A stretch of 36,203 nucleotides of DNA from Tenericutes bacterium HGW-Tenericutes-2 (GTDB lineage Bacteria; Bacillota_I; Bacilli_A; Acholeplasmatales; Acholeplasmataceae). Positions 7,603 to 17,165 of the stretch are shown piece after piece. Position 1 is the stretch's first letter, and every line of letters starts with the position of its first letter. Under the pieces are notes generated by a model. The model had not been told where the DNA came from. It saw only the letters and a program-made list of their open reading frames with translations, and ran no database searches. A program made the position numbers and the translations under genes. The DNA lies in the NCBI GenBank assembly GCA_002839095.1, contig PGXL01000015.1:1-36203 (forward strand), written 5' to 3'.

Positions 7603-8785
7603 GGAATACCTCGCAATTTTGCACAAAGAATGCAATCATAATATTAACGACTGATATCATATCGAGTGAATACCCAAGATCGTCAGCCATCCACAGTGAT
7701 AACCTGTTGAAGATTTCTTGTTGATTCATCAATTCTAGAGCGTCCAAACTTTCAAAGGCTGTGCTAACCTGATTAGCTATAACCTTGAATCTTGTTTTTC
7801 CTGAAGAATCGAGATTGGAAAATTGCTGTTCTATAAATTTGTAGTACTTAAGAACCCAGTGGGTAACGTCATCTCTAAGTATAACATCATCAGTTATTTT
7901 GTCTTTAATCTCCTTAGGGTCAAGTGGAAGCAGCCCAGCCGCTTTATCGCTACTCAAATTACCTAAATCATTAATTATTTTCTCGATAGATTTTTCAACA
8001 TCTATTCTGCTTAATGCAGCATCAATCTCTGAATTTCTTTCAAAAGACTGTTTTTTTGATATCAACCTTTGGTATGTATCGTGTGTTGGGTTTGCTCTAT
8101 AATCGCTATAACAACTAAGACAAAGTGCGATTCTATTATCCTTTGTATCAATAGAACTAGGTGCTGGATGGACAGATTCTAGTTCTTTTTTTGTTTCATC
8201 GTCAAATTCTTCATCATAAACCTTTGTAATACCGTAGAAAGCATTTCTGCGACCTCTGATATTACGAACTAAATCGTTACCACATAATGGGCAATGATTG
8301 TTAGCTTCACTAAGGTAAGGGATTTCTTCGTATGTTGTATCTATTGAATCATTTGTGTTTGTCATCCCTACGACATGTATAAGTGCATTTGCAAGAAAAG
8401 TTGCTCTGTCATCATTTAAATATGAGTGGTTTAATAAATTCTTGTTGTCTGTATGTAAATTGGGCTCATTATTTATCAATGTTATTAATCTATGACAGGC
8501 ATTGTCAATGGTTATTGGGTTAAAATCCCGTGCAACATAAGTTTGAAAACCAGAAATTACATTCAATACAATACTTGAATCACTTATAGCTCTTACTATT
8601 TCGACTGGTACTTCATTAATGTGTTTGCATAGTCTACTGATTTTTGTATCATCAAAATCTATTCTTGGGGATAATAAACTACCTATTTCTCCCAGTAGTA
8701 ACATACCTGCAGGACCTTGTCCACTAGAAGATACTAATCCTTTTTTAACGATAGTGATGTACTCAGCTATGTTATATCTATCCAT
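7586..8785 (-). CDS. ABC-3C effector-like protein with HNH-type zinc domain
   Basis: A 399-residue first gene of the ABC-3C operon. The middle contains a zinc/HNH-type module: CPLCG at C165-C168, VHPAP with H206, a conserved Asn in KDNRIALC (N217) and CLSC at C222-C225. The order C-x2-C, H, N, C-x2-C matches HNH nucleases, although the last position after the second Cys pair is Tyr rather than His. The helical N- and C-terminal regions probably contact the middle component. Start ATG 8785 has a G-rich ribosome site (GGGGGG). Function as a DNA-cutting effector is inferred. The missing final His could mean weakened catalysis or a purely structural zinc domain. Confidence 0.8.
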   Translation of the reverse strand: MDRYNIAEYITIVKKGLVSSSGQGPAGMLLLGEIGSLLSPRIDFDDTKISRLCKHINEVPVEIVRAISDSSIVLNVISGFQTYVARDFNPITIDNACHRLITLINNEPNLHTDNKNLLNHSYLNDDRATFLANALIHVVGMTNTNDSIDTTYEEIPYLSEANNHCPLCGNDLVRNIRGRRNAFYGITKVYDEEFDDETKKELESVHPAPSSIDTKDNRIALCLSCYSDYRANPTHDTYQRLISKKQSFERNSEIDAALSRIDVEKSIEKIINDLGNLSSDKAAGLLPLDPKEIKDKITDDVILRDDVTHWVLKYYKFIEQQFSNLDSSGKTRFKVIANQVSTAFESLDALELMNQQEIFNRLSLWMADDLGYSLDMISVVNIMIAFFVQNCEVFHEISE

Positions 8786-8828
8786 TTTTGCCCCCCGTTT
8801 GAGATGAAAAATTTCTACAAAAAAACTG

Positions 8829-8894
8829 CAAAAAAGCTACCATTACTTATTTAAACCAATATTTTAGAATATAAGTGTCAAAACCAGATGGTAG
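8829..8894 (-). promoter_or_regulatory. Leader hairpin/attenuator of ABC-3C operon
   Basis: On the minus-strand transcript CTACCAT (8894-8888) pairs with ATGGTAG (8843-8837), and an inner ACTTAT/ATAAGT stem can form within the long loop. A short GC and then six T follow, and another seven-T run lies 10 bases further. This is terminator-like structure inside the presumed 5' untranslated region, about 45 bases before the first start codon. It could be an attenuator or a small leader RNA. Confidence 0.4.
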
Positions 8895-8923
8895 TTTTCA
8901 ATTTATTCTTTATTTTGAGACTT

Positions 8924-8952
8924 ATTTTAACACAAAACTTGATAAATCACAA
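8924..8952 (-). promoter_or_regulatory. Candidate ABC-3C promoter
   Basis: On the minus strand TTGTGA (8952-8947), a 17-base spacer and TAAAAT (8929-8924). The -35 matches 4 of 6 consensus bases and the -10 five of 6. It would start transcription near 8917, giving a leader of about 130 bases. The -35 lies within the inverted repeat TCACAA-N10-TTGTGA (8947-8968), a possible operator. Confidence 0.5.
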
Positions 8953-9116
8953 TATTGATAAGTTGTGAATCCGATAATATCTAAATGAACACTTCATTAT
9001 GAATGCAATTCTCATTATTTTGAGAAGTAAATATCTAGTTTTACAGTTCGTATAAGATTTATAAAGGGTCACTTTTGAAAACTCAGTCAAAGGAATGAAA
9101 AAAGGAGGTGGTATAG

Positions 9117-9515
9117 ATGAAAGAAGAAACAGAAACACATAAAACAAATCAACTCAATGAATTCGAAAAGGACAAGATTAAAAGTTTAAATCAATTTTTC
9201 ATGAAAAGTATTACACATGGGTTATTATTTGCTTTTCTACTCTTTATTATTACAGTTGTTTTGTTGTTATTCACAATTATTGCAACCGACATGGATTCGT
9301 CTGTAAAGATTACGATTATTTCTATGGTTGCAACATTTGTTTTAACTAGTAGTAAAACACTTATGGATCGAACAGTTGAGATTATTACTTATACCGTTCG
9401 ACTTCTAGGAGAAGAACAACGAGGATTCAATAAGAAGATTGGAATTGATATTGATCCTGTTGAGTTTGAAGAGTTGTCGGATGACAACAACAAGGAGGAA
9501 AAGAAAAATGCATAA
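9117..9515 (+). CDS. Two-TM membrane protein
   Basis: A 132-residue protein, not recognised. It has a charged N-terminus (residues 1-30) and two hydrophobic segments (about residues 33-58 and 66-85), then a charged, acidic C-terminal tail. It starts at ATG 9117 behind an excellent AAAGGAGGTGG site and is followed after 35 bases by the nucleotidyltransferase gene. It heads the plus-strand cluster leading to the RHS protein and could be a membrane partner of it. No family known to me. Confidence 0.7.
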   Translation: MKEETETHKTNQLNEFEKDKIKSLNQFFMKSITHGLLFAFLLFIITVVLLLFTIIATDMDSSVKITIISMVATFVLTSSKTLMDRTVEIITYTVRLLGEEQRGFNKKIGIDIDPVEFEELSDDNNKEEKKNA

Positions 9516-9550
9516 AAACTTATTTCCACCATAACGAAAGGAAAATCTCT

Positions 9551-10435
9551 ATGACAAATAGAATAGCTATCACGGATAAAACAATCTACAGATCAATTAA
9601 GTTTCTCTTCAAATATTTAAAGTATGATATGTTTCACGAAATATATAAAAAACTTTGGTTTGATCAAGATACTGCTAAAGATAGTAGAGAAAAAGATATT
9701 TTAGCGTATATCAAAAGTCTTAAGTATTTGATGAATAACCTGAGTTCAGGAATCAATCCTGATTTAATTAAAGATAGTTACTTCCTATTAACTGGAGCAA
9801 AACTCAGTGAAAAGAAAGTTGAAAAGATACTTGTGTCCTATTACTCAAACAATGAGGAATCAGGTCATATCTGTGCAACGATGATACATAAAGCTATCTA
9901 TGAATCAATTAAAATCAAAAAAATTCAATACGCGATGTTGCTTACCAATTATGTGTTACTTCGAAATGGTTATGCCATCATCACAATATTTCAAAGCGAA
10001 ATCGAAAAATATCGACATGCAATTAGAAACCTTGAAACCGACTGGACTTATCTTTATGGCTTTATCGTTGCTAATGAACTTTATATTAGAAATGCCGATT
10101 TAAAGATTCAAGATACTCCACTTAGATATACAAAAGATTCATTTATATCTGAGATAATCAAACACAAAAACAGATTGATCCATGATTTTAGAATCCAAAA
10201 TATCTACTTATATGGATCTTTATCAAGAAACCAAAACAATCTATCTAGTGATGTTGACATGTTGATTATCATGGATGAAAAGCATTTAGAATACTTTGAA
10301 AAAGTGCAATTAATAGCATCATGTAAAAAGTATTTAGAGAAGAATTTAGAAATAAGAATTGATCTAATCGATATTAGGTCAGCAATTAAGTTGTTTGGTA
10401 CTAGAGGTATCGGACAAGCAATCAAAATTTATTAA
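9551..10435 (+). CDS. Nucleotidyltransferase-domain protein
   Basis: A 294-residue protein. The C-terminal third is a polymerase-beta-like (MNT-type) nucleotidyltransferase: YLYGSLSR with G222-S223, then SSDVDMLI with D234 and D236, and a third acidic residue in IRIDLIDI (D271). The N-terminal two thirds are all-helical and unassigned; the block from GHICATMIHKAIYES to NYVLLRNGYA is loosely reminiscent of Fic-like helices but lacks the HPFx motif. MNT enzymes are antitoxins or tRNA/protein nucleotidylating enzymes. Here it sits directly upstream of a huge RHS toxin, ending 16 bases before its start. Its substrate is unknown; the fold of the C-terminal domain is well supported. Confidence 0.75.
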   Translation: MTNRIAITDKTIYRSIKFLFKYLKYDMFHEIYKKLWFDQDTAKDSREKDILAYIKSLKYLMNNLSSGINPDLIKDSYFLLTGAKLSEKKVEKILVSYYSNNEESGHICATMIHKAIYESIKIKKIQYAMLLTNYVLLRNGYAIITIFQSEIEKYRHAIRNLETDWTYLYGFIVANELYIRNADLKIQDTPLRYTKDSFISEIIKHKNRLIHDFRIQNIYLYGSLSRNQNNLSSDVDMLIIMDEKHLEYFEKVQLIASCKKYLEKNLEIRIDLIDIRSAIKLFGTRGIGQAIKIY

Positions 10436-10451
10436 TAAGGAGAAAATAAAA

Positions 10452-13400
10452 ATGATAAAAAGAATTACAAATAAACAAGGTGTTAGTGTTCAAAGTACAT
10501 ATGTGATACAAGGTAACACAACACCTAAGGGTATTGATGAAACCTATCTGGCAACAGGTAGCAATCAACACATACTCATGAAATTTAGCGGACTCAATTT
10601 GAGTCAATTAGAGAGAATTGGTAGGGCTGTACTTAGACTGGTTGTAACTCAAGATACAACAATTATGCCTAATCCAACTGAGAAAACGGCGTTTTATGTT
10701 CATCGAAACATATCGGATTTCAATCCGACTAGTGTTGTTTGGACATCCAAACCATCACTTGCATCGTCTTTTGAGGCAGGCTTCTTAGTTCCTGTTACAC
10801 AAGTAGCTGCTGGTTGGATGCCAGAGGATCCGTCGCAATTCCCATACACAGTAGTCGAACTCGATTTAACAGGCATCTTAAATTACTGGAAGAAAAACAA
10901 TATATCATTCCATGGCATTACAATCTCAAAATCATCACCAGGTGTGATTATTAATCCTTCAAAGACAGAAGTAACAGGAATCAATGAATACTTCATTATG
11001 GAAGAATCAAAATTACAAGGCTTAGAACCTTTATTAAGCCATACACCAGTTGAATGTGGATTTCCAGGAGTTGGTTATGTAAATGACTTAACGGGTGAAC
11101 TCGTTTTTCAAACTGTGAGTTTACGAACATCATCCAAGAATGCACCTATTTCGTTTACTGCATTTAGACATAACAGGTCAATTCCTGAAACATCTAAGAC
11201 TTGGTTTTTGGGGTCTAAATTTAGTGCAAGTTTTGAGTATGCAATCATTATGGAAACAGATTTTGCACAATTAATTCAACCAAATGGTAGTGAGTCAATT
11301 TTTACCAAAATGACAAAACTTGAAGCCGAAAGATATGGTGTTTTTGTTACTGAAAGTGATGTATATGTGGATTTATCAAGTTATGCATATGCTACAAACA
11401 GTGGCACAGCAATTGTGATTAGATATCCGGATAATACAAAAATTGAACTCAATCTGCACAAGATTCAAAAGATTACTATGCCATCCGGGGATACGATTAC
11501 ATATTACTGGAACGCTGCACAAGATAGGCTGTTATATATGATCAACTCTGATGGTGAAAGAGTGAATATTTATTACAACAGCTATGGGAAAATATCTGAA
11601 ATTGATTTTGTGAGTGAACAAAGATTGTTTAAGTTCACATACGATTCAACTCGAACTGAAGTAACCTCTATCATATTACAAAAATGGATTTTGGATCCAG
11701 GATCTTCGTCAGGAGATAGAATCTATATTGAACTTGAAAAAGCCACGTTTACTAAGAGTGAGCCTTACTATACAGTAGTCGATGTTAAAAATGATGATAG
11801 AACAGAGTTTCAACTAGCTGACGAAAAAGTATATTCAGTTGTGAATAAGAAGCATGCGTCAGGTGAAATTTTAAATCAAGTTCAATTTTCTAGAGAGTTA
11901 GGTAAAACAGTCATTGAAGACTTCTTAGGAAACAAGCAATACTTATACTTTGACGACTATGGTCAAGTGAAACACAAGATTGATGATCAAGGTAAATCAA
12001 TGAAAGCTGAATATGAACTCGTTGGACTAGATGGAACTACTAGAAGAGTTACTAGCAAATCAGAAATTCAAGCAAACAGAAACAACCTTATTGTAGATTT
12101 TAGTTTTGATAATCAAATTGGGGAATATAAGACTACGACAAAAGGGTGGAAGAAAAACTCTGATACGAACAATATTGTAAAAACCATGTTTGGTGGTGTG
12201 TTTGGAAATAAGTGTCTTCTTGTAAGAAAAACTGGTTCAGGTCAAACACGAATTACACAACTCATTAGCGTAAATCCAGGTAGTTACTCATTCATTGGTT
12301 TTGAAAAGAGAATTAACATTTCTGGTAACCCAGTTATTAAGGCAAATATCACTTACACAATTTTAAGACTTGCTCAAGGTTCTGAAACAGGTATCTTGGA
12401 TGGGTCAGGAAACTCATGGGTTAGTGATACAGTGACTACATCTGTATCCACATCTGCATTAACAGGAACCACTAATAAATGGCAAAAATTTGTATTACCC
12501 ACAATCATCATCCCAACAGGTGCAACAAACTCAACGATTGAGCTAGAAATTTTCGCTTCACACACATCAGGTGATCTATTACTTGATGATTTCCAACTTG
12601 CAGCAAGTGAACATGCAGTCAATTTCAATCTAATTCCAAACGGATACTTTGAAGAAAATGTCGGTGCAATACCAACAGAATGGACTGGAGAAAACCTTGA
12701 TTCTTATGATAAAATTGTGGATTCTAGTTTAGATTTTCCGTATCACATATTTGTGGGAACAAGAACAATGAGATTTACTGGTGACTTCACAAAGACCAAG
12801 AAGTTATTTAAAACATTTGAAGTTAAGGGTACGGTAGGAGACGAGCTTGTTTTTTCAGGATGGTTTAGAGGAAAAGTCTTAACAAATGAAGAGGCTAAAG
12901 TTGTCGTAGCATTTATTAATGAATCTATTGTTACAGATACGCATACAGTTTTATTGCAACCTAATGATTCTGGTTGGCAAAATATCAGTCGAGGATTTGT
13001 TGCAAAAAACGATTTTACACAAATTAAAGTGTCGGTTGAATATCGAGGTTTTAATGTGCTGTTGTTTGATGCATTGCAACTCTATGTAAACAGCTATGAA
13101 TCATATTATGCTTACGATGATTTAGGTAACATTATGGATCAATCATCTGCTAAAGCATCAAGTGAAACTATTAGTAATGCACTTGGACAAACCGTTCAAT
13201 CATCCAATAAACAAGGTGAAGTCTATCGTTACAAATACGATAACAAAGGACATATGACTGAGGTTAAAGATAATAAGGGCAATAAGGTCGTACATGTTTA
13301 TGATTCTAAAGGAAACCCGATAACCATGGAGTTGAATTCATCACTTGGAAAGGTGTCACATTCAAAAACATTTAACACGAAAAATCAACTGGTTAAATCG

Positions 13401-16400
13401 ACAGATGAGTTTGGTCGTGAATCAATTAATCTATATGATAATGAGTTTAGACATATTCAAACAACTGACCCACTAGGACATAGGGACAAGAAAGAATACA
13501 ATGAATTTAATCAATTAATGAAAATAATTCGTGAAGATTCTCAAAGTGGCAGTGAGTCATTATCTTATCAATATGATGCAAATCGAAATTTAAAGAAGAT
13601 TATTATTGATCCAAATAAGTATTATGAATTTTTCTATGATGCAAAAAACCGTATTGATAAAATCAATATCAATTCATCTACAATCGTTCAATATACTTAC
13701 AATACTAAAAACCAAATTGTTACTCAAAAATATGGTTCACATATAGAAAGTGATTACTATACTTTTGGATATGATACAAGAGGTAGACTGATTTCAGTAT
13801 CTTTCAATGGAGAAACAACACCAAGCTACACATATAAGTACGATGAACGAGACCGAATTTCAGAGATCAAATATCAAGATGTAATTACCTATTATTCATA
13901 TGATAGAAGTGGAAAACTTATTCGTAAAACAAATACAGATGGCATATCTGAAAGATACATCTTTGACAATATTGATGCTATCCAAAAATCAATTATCGAT
14001 ATCAACGGTGTGATTAGAAGTTATGAATACATCATGCCATATGAAACAAGTCAATACAACTTTGACGGATTCATAAACAGACTTGATCGAGCTTATGATG
14101 ACGACTATGCATTGATTGATTCCAACTATAACGGCCAAACAGGACTAAAATGTTATGGTGGCAGTCTAAACAATATTGAAGATGATAGTGTACTTAGAAC
14201 ACCTGTTCTAGTGTTGAGTAGTAGTGCCGGAGAAGCAAGATACCGAATATCAGAAGCTAACCAAAGAAGATCAATTTCTAGAAGTACTGGTCAAAAATTT
14301 AGTTATGCAGAATGGAAATCAAGATTTGATTCTAAGAAGACTTTATTTGGTTGGTTTAAGTTTTCAACAAATAGAACATATGATCAACCGATATTCTCTG
14401 TTTTAGGGCACAATAATTTAAATCAAATTGAACTAGCGTTACAACCTAATGGACAAATCAAACTCAGAGTAAATGGACAGTATCATTTAATTAATGGAAG
14501 TACATTTACATATACAGGAACAAATTGGGTAATGTTAGCGTTAAAACTTGAAAACTCAGGAAACAATATTAAATCAACAGTTTATATCAATGGTTCAAAA
14601 TGCCTTGAAGTAACACAGAATATTAAGGTATTACCAGGAAATACAGTAGATATGAAAGTTAGTGATTTTGGTAATCTCGTTTTAGGGATATACAATCCTG
14701 ATGCATTTCCATTAGTAACAAGTGAATTTAGAGTTGCGCATATGCAAGTTGGTGCATTCAATTATACAGATGCAGATATAACAAAGATATATAGTCTCGC
14801 ATTGCCGCATTTTAATGGAACCATTGTTCGCAAACAACGCTCAGGTGTCCTATATCACGATCATCAAGCCTATGATGGGTTAGATGTTGTTACACTTAAA
14901 GGCACTCTTGTTTCGCATAAAGGGGTTCATCCATCAAGTTTTGGATATCAGGCAGGGACATATAAACTTGATAAGACAAGACTATTTGAATATGATGATT
15001 CAAGAAAAATCCACGTATATGGAAGTTATGGAAACGATAAAGACTTAATCTCATCAAAAGCAAAACTAGTTTATGATTTCAATATGAAAAATACAGGTAT
15101 GCTAGCTATCCGCTTTAAACCGGTTGATGTAGGCACACAATTAAGAACGATTCTATCATTACAAAAAGGTACAGAAACACCACTAGGTTTATATGTAAAT
15201 AGTGCCAATAAACTTGTCTTAACACAAGACCAATTAGAAACATTAAGCAATACAATCCTCACAAATGGATGGAATCAGCTGGTCATCAGATGGAACGAAA
15301 CCTCATTATGGATATACCTAAATGGTGATACGGTTGTATCTAGAACCAAATCATTAAGTTATGAAAATGCAGTGGTTTCAGTTGGCGCACTGATTAATAG
15401 TAGCGTACCATCTTATCACTTTAATGGTCAATTTGAGATGTTAGCCCATAGTAATCAAATCTTTGATGACACAAAAGCAACATTGATTAGAAATTCTTAT
15501 CAAACAATCTCCTATGAATCAGAATATGATATGTTAGGTAGAAAAGAAAAAGATGAATTAAGTATTGGTACCACAAAACGAACTGCAGAATACTCGTATA
15601 AGAGACCTTTTGATGATTCAACCAAAACATCCTTTGAAGTTGAACACATGAAGACATTAGCAAACCAAAACATTTATTACAACTATGATGCGTTAGGTAA
15701 TATTACTGAAATGGATACACCCGAAGGAACATATGAATACAAGTATGATTTCATGGGAAGACTCATTGAAGAATATAATCCAGTTCTCAATCAAACTATC
15801 AAGATGGAATATGATAAGCAAAACATGACGTACAAGAGATATTATGCTGGTAAAACCATAAACATGGTTAAGCAGTTAGAGTTTCTAACGAATGCAGAAG
15901 ATCAATTAGTATATGTTGGAACTGTAGAGGGTGGAAATGAAACACCTTTAGATATTTCCTATGGTTCTAAGTATGTTGGAAACCCATCAGAAATCGGATC
16001 AAAAGAACTCAAATGGGAAGGAAGAAGACTAAAACAAATCCTTGATGGTGATGATACAATTGTTTACACTTACAATGAGCAAGGCTTAAGAACAAAGAAA
16101 AACATCAATGGTGTTGAAACAAAGTATTACCTACAAGGCACTAATATCATAGCAGAAGAAAAAAATGGTCAAACCATGCATTTCATCTATAATGAGCAAA
16201 ATCAGTTGGTTGGATTTGAACATCAGCAAAGCAAGTATTTTTATGTAAGAGATTTGCTTGGAGTTATTAGAAATATTATTGATATTAATGGTAACATTGT
16301 GGTAACATATAAATATGATGCATGGGGAAATCATAAAGTTTATGATTCGTCAAATGCAGAAAACACCAGCACTTCATTCATTGGTAATATTAACCCATTT

Positions 16401-17156
16401 AGATACAAGGGATATTACTATGATGTAGAAACTGAGTGGTACTACCTTCAAAGCAGATATTACAGTCCAATATTATCAAGATTTATTAATATGGATAATA
16501 CGCAGTATTTAGAACCGGGACACGTTGATGGTATAAGTCTATTTGCATATTGCGCTAACAATCCAGTTCACGGATTTGATCCAAGTGGCAAGTTTAACTT
16601 TAAAAAGCTTTGGAGCAAAGTTAAAGATTATGCTAAAAAAGTAGTGAACAAAGTAGTTGACTATTTTCTAGAAAAGGTAGACATTAAATTCGACTATGGG
16701 TTTGGTTTTATAGAAAATCAATTAAGAACTGGTGAAATTGATAAACTATGGGATGCTAAATGGAGCGATGGAGTTGGTTCAATCAAGATACCATCATTGC
16801 TTAATCTTGTAGGTATCAATAGTACATTTAATATTTCTGGTGGATTTAGCAAAGATACAGGGTTATTCTTATCATTCGGCCATTCAACACAGATAGGTAA
16901 TACAACAAATACAACAACTTTTGGTATTAGACCAATTCCATTAGCATTAGCGACCGTAGCCATTGAAGGATTTGAATATGTCAAAGAAAAATTGTCGAGT
17001 GTTGATTGGGGTAAAATAGGCAATGAAGTTGTGCAAGGTTTAGAATCGATTGGATATATTGCTCTATATCTTGGAATTGCTGCTTTAGCAATAGGTTTAG
17101 CAGGGGCGACTAGTGGAATGAGTTTAACATTATTCTTATTATATTTGAACATTTAG
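10452..17156 (+). CDS. RHS/YD-repeat polymorphic toxin, giant
   Basis: 2234 residues from ATG 10452, which has AAGGAGAAAATAAAA upstream; the frame extends to 10395 but that is inside the preceding gene. Residues 1-190 resemble a DNRLRE module (VLRLVV, then VHRNISDFNP and VVWTSKP). YD repeats occupy about 884-1190, two LamG-like jelly rolls about 1210-1690, and more YD repeats about 1693-1980. The hallmark RHS core end spans about 1983-2047 (RYKGYYYD, then LQSRYYSP, then LFAYCANNP and GFDPSG at 2043). After it a 188-residue variable tail follows, with a basic amphipathic start and a hydrophobic C-terminus, as expected of a membrane-acting toxin domain. No signal peptide is visible, so export is unexplained. 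Next gene is the candidate immunity protein. Confidence 0.9.
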   Translation: MIKRITNKQGVSVQSTYVIQGNTTPKGIDETYLATGSNQHILMKFSGLNLSQLERIGRAVLRLVVTQDTTIMPNPTEKTAFYVHRNISDFNPTSVVWTSKPSLASSFEAGFLVPVTQVAAGWMPEDPSQFPYTVVELDLTGILNYWKKNNISFHGITISKSSPGVIINPSKTEVTGINEYFIMEESKLQGLEPLLSHTPVECGFPGVGYVNDLTGELVFQTVSLRTSSKNAPISFTAFRHNRSIPETSKTWFLGSKFSASFEYAIIMETDFAQLIQPNGSESIFTKMTKLEAERYGVFVTESDVYVDLSSYAYATNSGTAIVIRYPDNTKIELNLHKIQKITMPSGDTITYYWNAAQDRLLYMINSDGERVNIYYNSYGKISEIDFVSEQRLFKFTYDSTRTEVTSIILQKWILDPGSSSGDRIYIELEKATFTKSEPYYTVVDVKNDDRTEFQLADEKVYSVVNKKHASGEILNQVQFSRELGKTVIEDFLGNKQYLYFDDYGQVKHKIDDQGKSMKAEYELVGLDGTTRRVTSKSEIQANRNNLIVDFSFDNQIGEYKTTTKGWKKNSDTNNIVKTMFGGVFGNKCLLVRKTGSGQTRITQLISVNPGSYSFIGFEKRINISGNPVIKANITYTILRLAQGSETGILDGSGNSWVSDTVTTSVSTSALTGTTNKWQKFVLPTIIIPTGATNSTIELEIFASHTSGDLLLDDFQLAASEHAVNFNLIPNGYFEENVGAIPTEWTGENLDSYDKIVDSSLDFPYHIFVGTRTMRFTGDFTKTKKLFKTFEVKGTVGDELVFSGWFRGKVLTNEEAKVVVAFINESIVTDTHTVLLQPNDSGWQNISRGFVAKNDFTQIKVSVEYRGFNVLLFDALQLYVNSYESYYAYDDLGNIMDQSSAKASSETISNALGQTVQSSNKQGEVYRYKYDNKGHMTEVKDNKGNKVVHVYDSKGNPITMELNSSLGKVSHSKTFNTKNQLVKSTDEFGRESINLYDNEFRHIQTTDPLGHRDKKEYNEFNQLMKIIREDSQSGSESLSYQYDANRNLKKIIIDPNKYYEFFYDAKNRIDKININSSTIVQYTYNTKNQIVTQKYGSHIESDYYTFGYDTRGRLISVSFNGETTPSYTYKYDERDRISEIKYQDVITYYSYDRSGKLIRKTNTDGISERYIFDNIDAIQKSIIDINGVIRSYEYIMPYETSQYNFDGFINRLDRAYDDDYALIDSNYNGQTGLKCYGGSLNNIEDDSVLRTPVLVLSSSAGEARYRISEANQRRSISRSTGQKFSYAEWKSRFDSKKTLFGWFKFSTNRTYDQPIFSVLGHNNLNQIELALQPNGQIKLRVNGQYHLINGSTFTYTGTNWVMLALKLENSGNNIKSTVYINGSKCLEVTQNIKVLPGNTVDMKVSDFGNLVLGIYNPDAFPLVTSEFRVAHMQVGAFNYTDADITKIYSLALPHFNGTIVRKQRSGVLYHDHQAYDGLDVVTLKGTLVSHKGVHPSSFGYQAGTYKLDKTRLFEYDDSRKIHVYGSYGNDKDLISSKAKLVYDFNMKNTGMLAIRFKPVDVGTQLRTILSLQKGTETPLGLYVNSANKLVLTQDQLETLSNTILTNGWNQLVIRWNETSLWIYLNGDTVVSRTKSLSYENAVVSVGALINSSVPSYHFNGQFEMLAHSNQIFDDTKATLIRNSYQTISYESEYDMLGRKEKDELSIGTTKRTAEYSYKRPFDDSTKTSFEVEHMKTLANQNIYYNYDALGNITEMDTPEGTYEYKYDFMGRLIEEYNPVLNQTIKMEYDKQNMTYKRYYAGKTINMVKQLEFLTNAEDQLVYVGTVEGGNETPLDISYGSKYVGNPSEIGSKELKWEGRRLKQILDGDDTIVYTYNEQGLRTKKNINGVETKYYLQGTNIIAEEKNGQTMHFIYNEQNQLVGFEHQQSKYFYVRDLLGVIRNIIDINGNIVVTYKYDAWGNHKVYDSSNAENTSTSFIGNINPFRYKGYYYDVETEWYYLQSRYYSPILSRFINMDNTQYLEPGHVDGISLFAYCANNPVHGFDPSGKFNFKKLWSKVKDYAKKVVNKVVDYFLEKVDIKFDYGFGFIENQLRTGEIDKLWDAKWSDGVGSIKIPSLLNLVGINSTFNISGGFSKDTGLFLSFGHSTQIGNTTNTTTFGIRPIPLALATVAIEGFEYVKEKLSSVDWGKIGNEVVQGLESIGYIALYLGIAALAIGLAGATSGMSLTLFLLYLNI

Positions 17157-17165
17157 GAGGAAAAA

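Larger units (their letters stand above)
8786..9116. other. Divergent intergenic region with ABC-3C promoter and leader
   Basis: 331 bases between the minus-strand defence operon and the plus-strand toxin cluster. They contain the candidate ABC-3C promoter, a structured leader with a terminator-like hairpin, and a small inverted repeat. Upstream of 9117 there is a strong AAAGGAGGTGG ribosome site but no clear + strand promoter. Confidence 0.6.

Noticed and set aside
9117-9515. The two-TM protein as a holin of the prophage
   Set aside because: Its neighbours are the NTase and RHS genes, not lysis genes, and the phage has its own holin-type pair at 23308-24106.
15071-15262. Minus-strand open frames inside the RHS gene (also near 12374, 16131, 16718)
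   Set aside because: They lie fully within a strong coding sequence with no ribosome sites and no recognisable motifs; they are antisense shadows.
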